This document shows positions 39,620 through 52,340 of a DNA stretch of 64,000 nt, piece after piece. A program made the translations under genes and the position numbers. The stretch is from assembly GCA_937873135.1 (NCBI GenBank), contig CALMVQ010000232.1, positions 62,001 to 126,000 on the forward strand. The letters run 5' to 3'. The notes under the pieces are model-generated. The model was not told the origin of the DNA and ran no database searches. It was given only the letters and a program-made list of their open reading frames with translations. Within the stretch, counting starts at the first letter, position 1, and every line of letters starts with the position of its first letter. Source of the stretch: an uncultured Scytonema sp. GTDB lineage: Bacteria > Cyanobacteriota > Cyanobacteriia > Cyanobacteriales > Nostocaceae.

Positions 39620-40498
39620 TTAGAGTTTAGTGGCGATAAGAACACAGTATTCATGAACAACTGGTACCGCTCGCCCCTTTGCAAAACTATCGTCAGCATA
39701 TTTGACAAAAGATTGCATAACTTGAGGACGCAACTCCTTATCTAATGCATCTAAAAATCCAGCAGATGCACCTGATTTAGTTATATAATCAGCAATTTGC
39801 TGACCATTTTGGCAATTAATAGTAACTTGTCCTTCCCAGGTATCCAGAATGTAAAAACTCCTTTGTCTGAACTTATTGACAAGATAATTCTTGTTTTTTG
39901 GTAGATTGATGTTGATATTCTTAATCAAGGCCTTTGGATACTCAATCAGAGCTTTTGTATATATATTTGAAACCTCTTTTAATGAAGATGCTTTGTTTTC
40001 AATTATTCCAACAAATCCTCCTGTTTTTAACACTCTTTCAAGTTCTCGAAGAAACTTGTCATGTTCCATATAGCAAATACCCCATCCACAAACAATGCCA
40101 TCTACCGAGTTATTTGAGAGATTCGACAGAAAGGAAAGAGCATCAGATTGCACAAATGTAATATTTGATAGGCCTTTTTCAGCGGCAATTTCCTTATTGC
40201 GTTGAAGCATCCCAAAAGAAAGGTCCACCGCATCCACTTTTCCATTCGACCCAACTTTCCGAGATAAGCGATGAGTGAAATAGCCCGTTCCACAAGCTAG
40301 ATCTAAAACATAATTGTCTTCTTGTACAGGGATTTTTTGTAACATTTCCAAAGCACTTTTACCAAGGTTCTGGGAATAATAATCATCATAGGATACTGCT
40401 GCTTTATCGTAGTCTGCAGTGTGGTTGGAATTAACCTGGTTGAGTTTGAGCATGGTTTTTCTGTAAATTAGATTTGGCAACTTCCATGTTGATTTCAT
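39620..40498 (-). CDS. Class I SAM-dependent methyltransferase
   Basis: 292 residues. SAM-binding motif I VLDLACGTGYFTHRL (about residues 64-78), motif II acidic VDAVDLSF, and motif III region GIVCGWGICYMEHDKFLRELERVLKTGGFVG place it in the UbiE/Methyltransf_11 type used on quinones, lipids and amines. The C-terminal third (KNKNYLVNKFRQRSFYI) should define substrate. The start has GAGGTG upstream. 107 bp after the alpha-oxoamine synthase on the same strand; it likely methylates that pathway's amine or hydroxyl. Confidence 0.88.
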   Translation of the reverse strand: MKSTWKLPNLIYRKTMLKLNQVNSNHTADYDKAAVSYDDYYSQNLGKSALEMLQKIPVQEDNYVLDLACGTGYFTHRLSRKVGSNGKVDAVDLSFGMLQRNKEIAAEKGLSNITFVQSDALSFLSNLSNNSVDGIVCGWGICYMEHDKFLRELERVLKTGGFVGIIENKASSLKEVSNIYTKALIEYPKALIKNININLPKNKNYLVNKFRQRSFYILDTWEGQVTINCQNGQQIADYITKSGASAGFLDALDKELRPQVMQSFVKYADDSFAKGRAVPVVHEYCVLIATKL

Positions 40499-40605
40499 TA
40501 ATTCACCTCTATGTTAGATTTGGCATGAGCAAGTCAGAGAACGCACTATCCATGCTTGGGTATGGAAATGCTGTTCAAGTCAATCGATTAATTACCTTTG
40601 GCAAA

Positions 40606-44132
<3,527 letters not shown>

Positions 44133-44764
44133 TTTATTCTTTTTACAATAATTTTTCTTGACATAGGTAGTGTAAAAAGTGCCGTGACTGTAGTCGCCAT
44201 ATTTGTCAATAACTCCCAGTGAAACAATATCTCTGATAATACCCAAGTCGTCATCGACCGATTGCTACTCAAATCAAACATCTAAAAACCATCTAGTTGA
44301 GTGTTGGTAAATCCAACGATAGTCTGAAATACTTTTCAATTTCACTGTAATAAATAAGTATAAAAATTTACTTATTAAATTTACTTATTAAAGATGTGAT
44401 ATCATGTTCGGTTAATAAGTTATACTTCCCACATTTGTTGCACCCCACCCCGCCTGCGGTTCGAGGACGTGAAGCGTCGCTTTACAGGGACGGGGTTGTG
44501 TGCGAATAATCAGTATTCAATCGAACATTATATGAAATGTTTTTTTAGATAAAAAAGCTCACAATTCAAAATTACTTCAGCTAGGATAGTTTGTAAGTTG
44601 AAGTTTGCATGAACAGTATACAATCAATACGGTTCGGATAAAGCTTGATCCCCTCTAGCCCGCTTCATTTTTCCAAGACAAAAACGCACAACCACCCCAA
44701 AATGCCAAGATTGTTCGTCGAAGGAGAGTGAGGTGTGTGTATCTCTGTTGTCCTGTGAGTGCAA
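44133..44764. other. Upstream region of the lipid cluster
   Basis: Should contain the cluster promoter. It includes a direct repeat of AATTTACTTATTAAA (about 44366-44391) and, at 44404-44528, a weak inverted repeat ATGTTCG...CGAACAT around a GC-rich stem (CACCCCACCCCG and CGGGGTTGTGTG). No gene. Confidence 0.4.
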
Positions 44765-44970
44765 CTTTGTTCATCCCAATCTCCTAAAGGATACAGCTGG
44801 CGAATGAGGGGTATCACCCCTCAGCAACGATAAATCAACTATTTCGTTGCTGTTTCAAGACGCGATCGCCTGTGCGAGTCTCGTCTCGAAAAGCCGATCA
44901 AATCGTTGGGGTGTGGGGTCAGACCCACCATTCGCCAACAGCATCCTAAAGGGGATTGGGATGAACAAGG
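44765..44970. other. 206-bp multi-helix palindrome (possible structured RNA or mobile element)
   Basis: 42-base outer arms (44765-44806 and 44929-44970) pair with about seven mismatches; the outermost 20 bases (TTGTTCATCCCAATC) are nearly perfect. Between them lie four consecutive hairpins: GAGGGGT/ACCCCTC (44806-44822), CAGCAACG/CGTTGCTG (44822-44852), TTTCAAGACG/CGTCTCGAAA (44853-44891, one mismatch) and GTGGG/CCCAC (44913-44928). Together they would fold into a five-way junction. No open frame. I do not recognise the fold. Confidence 0.7.
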
Positions 44971-45292
44971 TAAATATTTTTACTAATTGATGAATATAAG
45001 TGACAAATGACAAGTAAAAATTAAAAAATACTTGAGAAAATTTTGTATTTTAAGACACAAATTGTTTTTGATGTCCTAAAGAGTAAAAATTCATCTGAAA
45101 CTTTCCTCCATTAAGTGAAAAGCAGCAAGTAACATTCAAATAAATGTCTGCTTTGATTAGAATAATTAATGGAATGATAAACTAACAAAAGTTCTTACGG
45201 TTAAACTATATAAAAATACTCATAAGGATAGATGACAATACTGTGCGGTGATATGCGCGCCATCTATTCAGTTGCCACAATTTAGAAGAAAT
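44971..45292. other. AT-rich spacer
   Basis: About 320 bp between the multi-helix palindrome and the TIR element. Nothing recognised. Confidence 0.3.
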
Positions 45293-45447
45293 TAGGAGTT
45301 ACGCACTGTACAAATAGACCATAATCTGCATTACGGAATTCGGTCGTTTCAGGCGCTTCGCATAACCCTGATTTGTTCGTTACCTTTCTTGTTTTGAGTG
45401 CTAAACATAGCTGAAATATAGTACACATGTACAATGCGTAAGTCCTA
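45293..45447. mobile_element. 155-bp MITE, copy 1
   Basis: Terminal inverted repeats TAGGAGTTACGCACTGTACA (45293-45312) and TGTACAATGCGTAAGTCCTA (45428-45447) match at 18 of 20. No coding capacity. A second element with the same ends and a shared internal phrase (TTTCAGGC ... AACCCTGATTT) is at 63687-63886. Confidence 0.75.
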
Positions 45448-45818
45448 GAAATGATCTTTTGGTTGCAATACAGTCAGCAATTCTCATGTTCAAGTTTGTC
45501 AAAAAAAGCGCACAGGCTAAAATACTGTTAAAGTATGAGGCGTGTAACAATTAGAAGTAGTAAGGTACTGAGATTAAATTTTAAATGTTGGACTTTGGAC
45601 AAATAAATAAAGAGTGTTAGTAAATTACATGACTTTGTTGGCGAATTAAAAAAAGCCGTGCTTTCGGGTTAGCAAGATGAGGGTACCACCAGATGTAGTC
45701 CACGCTTACCGTTATAAACGGAGAATAAATGCTCCATATCTGTTGAATTTCCCACGTTTTTGGCGCTCGTTTTTCTACACCCCCCTGAACGCTTACTAAC
45801 CACTAACAATCAACAGCT
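45448..45818. other. Gene-free spacer
   Basis: A 40-codon plus-strand frame starting at 45677 (MRVPPDVVHAYRY) is open but lacks a ribosome-binding site; I do not claim it as a gene. Confidence 0.3.
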
Positions 45819-46250
45819 TCAAACCCCAATATCTTCATTCCACAATTCGGGGTTGTTTTCGATAAACTCACTCATCATGTATTGGCATTCATCAAGGTTT
45901 AAATCAATGACTTCGACGCCGTGAGATACCATAAATTCCTTAGCACCGGGAAAGGTTCTTGATTCTCCGGCAACAACTTTTTTAATCCCAAATTGTACGA
46001 CGGCTCCAGCGCACAAATAGCACGGCATTAAGGTTGAATAGAGAGTTGTACCTTTATAGCTGCCGATTCTACCAGTGTTACGAAGGCAATCGATTTCGGC
46101 ATGAGTGACAGGATCTCCATCTTGCACGCGCTTATTGTGTCCCTTACCGATAATCAAGCCATCCTTGATTAAAACTGAACCAATAGGAATTCCGCCTTCC
46201 AGTCTCCCTTGTTTTGCTTGTGCGATCGCCGCTTCCATAAATTCATCCAT
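45819..46250 (-). CDS. Cytosine deaminase-like nucleobase deaminase
   Basis: 143 residues of the zinc cytidine/deoxycytidylate deaminase superfamily. Zinc and proton-shuttle motif HAEIDCLRNTGR and PCYLCAGAVVQFGI. The whole pattern, including a C-terminal MMSEFIENNPELWNEDIG, matches yeast-type cytosine deaminase (Fcy1) rather than tRNA deaminase TadA, so it probably converts cytosine to uracil. Its start codon is 16 bp from that of the divergent nucleoside hydrolase, which fits a joint pyrimidine salvage role. Confidence 0.9.
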   Translation of the reverse strand: MDEFMEAAIAQAKQGRLEGGIPIGSVLIKDGLIIGKGHNKRVQDGDPVTHAEIDCLRNTGRIGSYKGTTLYSTLMPCYLCAGAVVQFGIKKVVAGESRTFPGAKEFMVSHGVEVIDLNLDECQYMMSEFIENNPELWNEDIGV

Positions 46251-46266
46251 TTTTTATTCTCCTTTT

Positions 46267-47190
46267 ATGTCACAACAACTCGTCTTAATGGATCACGACG
46301 GTGGTGTAGATGATTATCTAGCAACAATGCTACTGATGACTATGGATCACATCCAACTTCTTGGCGTTGTCGTGACTCCAGCTGATTGCTATGCAGAACC
46401 TGCTGTCAGTGCCACACGCAAAATCCTGGATTTGATGAGATGTTCTCATATACCAGTTGCGGAAAGTACTGTGCGCGGTATCAACCCCTTCCCGCGCCTC
46501 TATCGCCGCGATTCATTTATCGTTGACCATCTTCCCATTCTCAATCAAAGCGAAACCATTCGCACAGCTTTGGTTGCAGAATCCGGTCAAGATTTTATGG
46601 TTCGGGTGTTAAGTGAGGCGACAGAACCAGTTACACTGATGGTCACCGGTCCCTTGACTACAGTAGCAACAGCATTAGACAAAGCTCCAGAAATCAGCGA
46701 AAAAATTCAAAAAATCGTCTGGATGGGGGGTGCGCTCAATGTCGCTGGTAATGTAGAAAAAAGTTTGGAAGCTGGACAAGACGGTTCTGCAGAATGGAAT
46801 GTTTATTGGGATGCAATTTCCGCAGCGCGAGTGTGGCAAACCCAGATAGAAATTATTATGTGTCCTTTGGACTTGACTAACAATGTGCCTGTAACATCAG
46901 ACATAGTTTATAAAATGGGGCGACAACGCCACTATCCCATATCTGATTTAGCAGGACAATGTTACGCGCTAGTCATTCCTCAGGATTATTATTTTTGGGA
47001 TGTGCTGGCAACAGCTTATCTTGCTCACCCAGAATTTTATCAGCTACGCGAGTGGGAAACACAAATTATAACGAACGGTCTTAGCCAAGGGCGTACCAAG
47101 ATTGTACCTGGAGGTCGTCCGGTTTATGCGATGGATACGGTAGATAAAGAGCGTTTCTACAGTTACATCTTGCAACAATGGGCACGGTAA
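46267..47190 (+). CDS. Inosine-uridine preferring nucleoside hydrolase family protein
   Basis: Hydrolyses nucleosides to base and ribose. 307 residues; the calcium-binding aspartate cluster MDHDGGVDDYLAT is at the N-terminus, with the later family blocks VTGPLTTVATAL, WMGGALNVAGN, AEWNVYWDAISAARVW and the final DYYFWDVLATAYL. The frame is open through the whole divergent deaminase region, but the Asp motif fixes the start at ATG 46267. With the deaminase it would release and process cytosine; ribose could feed ribokinase. Confidence 0.93.
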   Translation: MSQQLVLMDHDGGVDDYLATMLLMTMDHIQLLGVVVTPADCYAEPAVSATRKILDLMRCSHIPVAESTVRGINPFPRLYRRDSFIVDHLPILNQSETIRTALVAESGQDFMVRVLSEATEPVTLMVTGPLTTVATALDKAPEISEKIQKIVWMGGALNVAGNVEKSLEAGQDGSAEWNVYWDAISAARVWQTQIEIIMCPLDLTNNVPVTSDIVYKMGRQRHYPISDLAGQCYALVIPQDYYFWDVLATAYLAHPEFYQLREWETQIITNGLSQGRTKIVPGGRPVYAMDTVDKERFYSYILQQWAR

Positions 47191-47567
47191 AATGATGAAG
47201 ACACCGGGAATGGGAGACGCGGTGAGACAGAGCGCATGAGGGGTTTTCGCGCTCCCAGGCGATCGCGGAGTACGAAAAATACAGAGGGATTGTTTCCCTA
47301 TATCCTCGGATCTCCATCGCCCCGTGTCAACCTCAGTAAAAAGTCTTTACATAAAGATTACAAGGAATGTATCTCTTCTGTGGTGTCTCTAAAATCTGGT
47401 AAACGTGGCGTACTCGCTTGCATCATTGCTAAAAATAATTACCTCATTAACAATGGGCTAACCCAATTTCTTGCCCGAATCCGCGCTTTTATAAAGTGCG
47501 ATGTTGGCTCAATTGACATAAAGAGTTATAGTCATAAGAGGCTCACGTTAGCTTGATGGTTATATAG
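47191..47567. other. Gene-free spacer
   Basis: Contains a HIP1 octamer and a small AGGGA/TCCCT hairpin. No gene or repeat recognised beyond that. Confidence 0.3.
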
Positions 47568-47600
47568 AAAAAAACCTTGCCGATGACCACAAAGGCAAGG
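47568..47600 (-). terminator. Minus-strand rho-independent terminator
   Basis: CCTTGCC (47575-47581) pairs with GGCAAGG (47594-47600) around a 12-base loop; read on the minus strand it is followed by seven T. It is about 310 bp after the permease stop and may end the transporter transcript. Confidence 0.65.
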
Positions 47601-47908
47601 AGAGTGCTTAATTGCTCCAGTAGTAGGAGCTTATCAACATAGTACAAGTATTGTGTACTGAAGTAAAACATTATTCAGGCTAATTTTTCGCTACTTAGAT
47701 TGGGAGCAATGCGATGAGTGTGAGGTGAACCCAAGAGTATAGCGAGTACCTAAGCAAATCCTGAAATAATTATTCAAATAAATTGTCTACCGCAGGAAAT
47801 CCGTGTAAGAGTTCTAATTATTACAGCCCAAATCTCAAACATCCTTGATTAGGTATAAAATTTACCCAAAAATTTGAGAGTTGACGAAAGACGTTAAGAT
47901 ACAGACTG

Positions 47909-48739
47909 CTAACCTTTCCCACCTGTAAATGTCACGCCTTGAATAAAGTAGCGATTGAAAAAAGCGTAAATAGCTAAAGCAGGCAGGGTGAAAATCATCG
48001 AAGCTGCCATGATGTAGTTCCAATAACTGATATATTGACCTTTGAAAGTGTTCAATCCCAAAGGAAGCGTAAACATTTCCGGCTCAAACAAAATGACTAA
48101 AGGCAGTAAAAAATTATTCCAACTGCCCATGAACACAAAAACTGCCTGTGCTGCCAATGCAGGTTTTGCTAGAGGCAAGACAATACGCCGGAAAATACCA
48201 AAAGTATTTAATCCATCTAATTGAGCAGCTTCCTCCAATTCTTTGGGAAAATTGATAAAAAACTGCCGCATCATAAAGATGAATGTTGCATTCACCATAC
48301 CAGGGACAATCATCCCTTGATAGGAATTGAGCCAGCCAAAAGCTTTCAAAATTAAAAATGTGGGAATCAGCGTTATCTGTGCTGGAACTGCTAATATGGC
48401 AAGAATTAAGAAAAACCAAAACTGTCTACCCGGAAAACGCAACCTCGCTAGGGCATAACCTGCCATTGAGTTGAACAACAAGTTTAGAATCGTGACACAT
48501 ACAGCAATAACTACACTGTTGAACAGCCACCGGAAAAACAGCGGTTCTTGTAGAAAGATTTGCTTATAGTTCTCAAGAGTAAAGTTTTTTGGGAGAAAAT
48601 TAGATGTACCGCTAACTATTTCAGATAGTGGTTTGAATGATGCTGAAAGTGCCCATAAAAAAGGGATAAGGGTGATGATTGCATACACAGTTAGCACAAT
48701 GTATACTAGTAATTTCATAGTCTGAAGTTTGGGTGTCAT
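47909..48739 (-). CDS. Sugar ABC transporter permease, MalG/UgpE-like
   Basis: 276 residues, six TM segments. The EAA loop that contacts the ATPase reads ELEEAAQLDGLNTFGIFRRIVLPLAKPALA; the N-terminus TVYAIITLIPFLWALSASFK is typical of the second permease of carbohydrate uptake (CUT1) systems. Its ATG overlaps the stop codon of the Uma2 gene (ATGA), so they are translated together. No binding protein or ATPase gene is in this window. Confidence 0.92.
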   Translation of the reverse strand: MTPKLQTMKLLVYIVLTVYAIITLIPFLWALSASFKPLSEIVSGTSNFLPKNFTLENYKQIFLQEPLFFRWLFNSVVIAVCVTILNLLFNSMAGYALARLRFPGRQFWFFLILAILAVPAQITLIPTFLILKAFGWLNSYQGMIVPGMVNATFIFMMRQFFINFPKELEEAAQLDGLNTFGIFRRIVLPLAKPALAAQAVFVFMGSWNNFLLPLVILFEPEMFTLPLGLNTFKGQYISYWNYIMAASMIFTLPALAIYAFFNRYFIQGVTFTGGKG

Positions 48740-49377
48740 TGCATTTGCTCTCTCACCCAGGCTCGAAAAGCTTTCATTGTCTTGTTTCTACCTTGAGAGT
48801 TACACCGATTGAGATATTGAGGAATCACTTCTGTAAGCGGCAAGTTTGGGAAGTTTGGGCTGAATTCTGACTCCAAATATTTACCATCTTCCAATACATT
48901 TATCTGTAACTTACCTTTTTCAAACCGCCATAGTTCCGGAACTCCCAACGCCTCGTATATATTTGAATGTGTACGGGAAGTGACATCAATTTCTAATGCT
49001 AAATCGGGAGGCGGATCTACTGTTAAATCCAATCTGTCTTTTCCTCTAACTGCTGACTCATTTTGGATATAGAAACAGTTGTCTGGTTCTATAGCTTTAC
49101 TCATAAATTGTTTTTTAAAAGTTGTAGAACCTAATGACAAAAATTCAATGTCTAGTTCTTCAAGTATTGCTTTGACTAAATCGCTGATAGTCTCTTTACT
49201 GCGCTCATGTTCGGGAAGTGGTGTCATAATTTCCAGAATTCCATGCTCATAAGCCACTTTAGATGCACGATGTTCTCCTAACTCTTCTAGGATGGCTTCA
49301 AATTCTTGCCATATGACATCTTTTAGTAGAACTCGCTGTCCTAGTGGGATATCTAATCGCTTCAGATCAATTAACAT
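48736..49377 (-). CDS. Uma2-family protein inside the ABC permease operon
   Basis: 213 residues. Family core: YEHGILEIMTPLPEHERSKE, FKKQFMSKAIEPDNCFYIQN, LDLTVDPPPDLALEIDVTSR and VPELWRFEKGKLQINVL. It is placed between the two permease genes, 39 bp after the first and overlapping the second by four bases. Such genes have no known transport role; the coupling suggests a recent insertion kept in frame with the operon, or a true functional link. Confidence 0.9.
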   Translation of the reverse strand: MLIDLKRLDIPLGQRVLLKDVIWQEFEAILEELGEHRASKVAYEHGILEIMTPLPEHERSKETISDLVKAILEELDIEFLSLGSTTFKKQFMSKAIEPDNCFYIQNESAVRGKDRLDLTVDPPPDLALEIDVTSRTHSNIYEALGVPELWRFEKGKLQINVLEDGKYLESEFSPNFPNLPLTEVIPQYLNRCNSQGRNKTMKAFRAWVREQMQ

Positions 49378-49416
49378 TTTAAAACTCCATTAGTAAATTT
49401 TTATCCCTTATTTTTA

Positions 49417-50334
49417 TCAAATCTTTTCGTTGCTAAAAAGTCGTCGCTGAATTAAAGTGATGACAATGATAACTGCTGCTAGTAGAAAAGCGATCGCAGC
49501 GGCATAACCCATTTGCAAGTTACGAAACACAGCTTGGTATATCAGTAGAACTACGGTGAGGGTGGCGTTATTTGGCCCTCCGTTGCCGTTAGAGAAGATA
49601 TAGGATTGATCGAAAAGTTGAAATGTCCCCATAACTCCCACAGCCAAGACAAAAAAGGTGACTGGTTTGAGTAAAGGAAGCGTGATGTGGATAAACTGCT
49701 GCTGGGCATTTGCACCATCCAAAGACGCTGCCTCGTACAAAGTTTGAGGTATATCCTGTAATGCAGCGAGGTAAATTACCATGTAGAACGGTGCAGTTGA
49801 CCAAATATTCATTAGCATAATACCGAGGAGAGCCACAGCAGGATCTCCCAGCCAGTTATAAGTCGGCAATCCTACAAAAGCCAGAAAATTATTGAGGAGG
49901 CCATTAGTATTATAAATCCACATAAAAATGAGAGTGAGGACGGCTGAAGAGGTGACTGTAGGCAAAAAATAAAGGATGCGCCACAAGTTTTTTCCCCGAA
50001 TGCCGGAATTTAGGGTAACTGCGAGGACTAAAGCTAGGACAGTTTGTGTTGGCACTACAATAGCTACGTATTGGGCTGTATTTTTCAAAGCAATCCAAAC
50101 CCGTTCATCTTCAACCAACCGAGAGAAGTTGCGAAAGCCGACAAATTTGTACTCAATACCCCCTAAAAGTTTGACTTTATGCAGCGAAAGAAAAACAGCA
50201 TAGAGAATAGGCAACACCACAAAAGTACTTAAAACCAGAATGGTTGGTGCCATAAATAGATACCCAGCCAGGTTTTCTGTTAAATTCCACTCCTTTCTTC
50301 TCTGCCGCCTTTTCACTTCAAACACGACTCTCAC
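49417..50334 (-). CDS. Sugar ABC transporter permease, MalF/UgpA-like
   Basis: 305 residues, six TM segments after a basic N-terminus (RRQRRKEWNLTENLAGYLFM). EAA loop TLYEAASLDGANAQQQFIHITLPLLKPV; N-terminal PTILVLSTFVVLPILYAVFLSLHKV. Pairs with the permease at 47909 to form the channel of a CUT1-type importer (sugar, trehalose-like glucoside or glycerophosphate). The shared ATPase is often encoded elsewhere in cyanobacteria. Confidence 0.92.
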   Translation of the reverse strand: MRVVFEVKRRQRRKEWNLTENLAGYLFMAPTILVLSTFVVLPILYAVFLSLHKVKLLGGIEYKFVGFRNFSRLVEDERVWIALKNTAQYVAIVVPTQTVLALVLAVTLNSGIRGKNLWRILYFLPTVTSSAVLTLIFMWIYNTNGLLNNFLAFVGLPTYNWLGDPAVALLGIMLMNIWSTAPFYMVIYLAALQDIPQTLYEAASLDGANAQQQFIHITLPLLKPVTFFVLAVGVMGTFQLFDQSYIFSNGNGGPNNATLTVVLLIYQAVFRNLQMGYAAAIAFLLAAVIIVITLIQRRLFSNEKI

Positions 50335-50619
50335 CTCCGCTTTATCAAAGCACCACCCTGCCTTAGCGATGGATGCTATATCGCTCTCATCGTATCTAAA
50401 CTTGTGAAGGCTGTTAATGGTTAACGGCTGAATGCTTGTTAGTTAAAAAGCTGTGATTTACTAAATCATTTATAACTGCTTTTGTTAGTTGTGTGTAGCA
50501 GATGTTACGAAAAGCCAGACAGAAGACATTACCAAGAACGCAACATTTTGGCGTAACCTGATATTGATAGTAGTTGCAGCGACTCAAGCGATAAAGTTTA
50601 GAAAGGCAGGTTACGATTC

Positions 50620-51192
50620 ATGGCTTATTCCTGGTTTAAAGCGTTTCACCTTGTGGGCATAGTCGTTTGGTTTGCCGGTTTATTCTACTTAGTACGTCTT
50701 TTTATCTATCACGTTGAAGCTAACGAAGAACCGGAACCAGCACGCACAATCCTAAAAAATCAGTACCAGATCATGGAAAAACGCCTATACAGTATCATCA
50801 CCACTCCAGGGATGTTGGTGACGGTAGCAATGGCGATCGGTTTACTGGCAACTGAACCAGACGTTCTCAAAGAAGGCTGGTTGCACATCAAACTGCTGTT
50901 TGTCCTTGTCTTGATTGGATATCACCATTACTGCAAACGTCTGATGAAGCAGTTAGCAGTAGATAAATGCAGTTGGGGTAGTCAGCAACTGCGTGCTTTA
51001 AATGAAGCGCCGACTGTTATGTTAGTCGTGATTGTCTTACTGGCTGTTTTCAAGAATAATCTACCAACAGATATCACCGCTTGGGGTATTGTCGCCTCAA
51101 TTATTGTTATGGCTGCGACCATCCAGCTTTATGCTAGAAAACGTAGGTTAGATAAAGAAAAGCAAATAGCAGAAGTGGCACAACCACAATAG
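50620..51192 (+). CDS. hemJ: Protoporphyrinogen IX oxidase HemJ
   Basis: Oxidises protoporphyrinogen IX for heme and chlorophyll. 190 residues, four TM helices; the conserved His of FKAFHLVGIVVWFAGLFYLVRLF near residue 10 is a heme ligand in known HemJ, and the Lys-containing block WLHIKLLFVLVLIGYHHYCKR and LRALNEAPTVMLVVIV are typical. Cyanobacteria lacking HemG/HemY use this enzyme. Single gene, divergent from the permease operon. Confidence 0.95.
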   Translation: MAYSWFKAFHLVGIVVWFAGLFYLVRLFIYHVEANEEPEPARTILKNQYQIMEKRLYSIITTPGMLVTVAMAIGLLATEPDVLKEGWLHIKLLFVLVLIGYHHYCKRLMKQLAVDKCSWGSQQLRALNEAPTVMLVVIVLLAVFKNNLPTDITAWGIVASIIVMAATIQLYARKRRLDKEKQIAEVAQPQ

Positions 51193-51424
51193 TAGACTCT
51201 GCATTCTCTGGAAAGAGTGCAATTCATTCAAAAGTCACTCTCATTTTACTACCTGAGATAGATGTCAATAAACTGGTCCTGACGATTCTCTCAAAATGAG
51301 TTTCGTCTCCAGAACCTCAGAAGTTTTTCGACTTGACCCCTTTTCCAATCAGTGGTAGCTGGATAATTGTAAGCGATGCTTGAATCTGGGAACTTGATTA
51401 AAAAACGTCTTTAATAAAATCGTG

Positions 51425-52309
51425 ATGGCGAACGAAAATTGGGTGTCAAATAATGTTTTAGCTTTAGCGCAGCAGATCGCCGCAGAATTTGAGAACTTAC
51501 CGCAAGTAGTTGCAGTAGTTCTGGCTGGTTCGCAAACTCATCAAGTTGCCGATTTAGCGTCGGATTTAGATCTATACGTTTATGCACCAGAAGAGATAGC
51601 AGTAGAGAGTCGGGCGGAGATCGCTCAAAAATTTGCTCAGCGAGTTGAACTTAACAATCAGTTTTGGGAAACCGGAGATGAATGGGTAGACACCAATTCT
51701 GGACGAGGCGTGGATATTATGTACCGCACACCTGAGTGGATTGAAGATCAAATAAATCGCGTTCTTGTTCACCATCAGGCAACAGTCGGGTATTCCACCT
51801 GTTTTTGGTTCAACGTTCGCCACTCTTTACCACTGTGCGATCGCCTTGGTTGGTTTGGGCAACTCCAGCAGCAGACAAACCAACCGTATCCGGAACCTTT
51901 GGTGGAAGCGATTATCGCCAAAAACTATCCAATTTTGCGCCACAACCTTTCTTCCTACATTCATCAAATCGAATTAGCCATCAAGCGAGATGACTTAATT
52001 AGCGTAAATCATAGAACTTCTGCACTCCTCGCTAGCTATTTTGACATCATTTTTGCTATCAACAGAATGCCTCACCCTGGAGAAAAGCGATTGCTGCAAC
52101 TGACTCAAAAGTTTTGCTCTAAACTGCCAGAAAGTATGGAAAGCAGAGTCAACAATCTAGTTCGAGCGGTAGATCCGGATAACAGTTTGAATATTCTAGA
52201 GTGTGTGAATCAGTTGGTGGATGGACTGGATCAACTGTTAATCGCGGAAAGCTTCGGTGCAACAGTAAACAAAAAATTACCTGAGATGTCATATATTAAG
52301 AAATATTAA
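51425..52309 (+). CDS. Nucleotidyltransferase-domain protein
   Basis: 294 residues. The polymerase-beta-like motif is AVVLAGSQTHQVADLASDLDLYVY (Gly-Ser then Asp-x-Asp, residues about 36-60) with a third Asp in RGVDIMYRTPEW. A helical C-terminal domain follows. Similar proteins resemble DUF4037 and aminoglycoside-type transferases; substrate is unknown. The GTG just before ATG 51425 is also in frame. Confidence 0.8.
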   Translation: MANENWVSNNVLALAQQIAAEFENLPQVVAVVLAGSQTHQVADLASDLDLYVYAPEEIAVESRAEIAQKFAQRVELNNQFWETGDEWVDTNSGRGVDIMYRTPEWIEDQINRVLVHHQATVGYSTCFWFNVRHSLPLCDRLGWFGQLQQQTNQPYPEPLVEAIIAKNYPILRHNLSSYIHQIELAIKRDDLISVNHRTSALLASYFDIIFAINRMPHPGEKRLLQLTQKFCSKLPESMESRVNNLVRAVDPDNSLNILECVNQLVDGLDQLLIAESFGATVNKKLPEMSYIKKY

Positions 52310-52340
52310 GAATACGAGTTTGAGATCGAGAGCGATCAAT

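Noticed and set aside
45677-45800. Short plus-strand frame MRVPPDVVHAYRY
   Set aside because: No ribosome-binding site, isolated, and length is within chance for this region.
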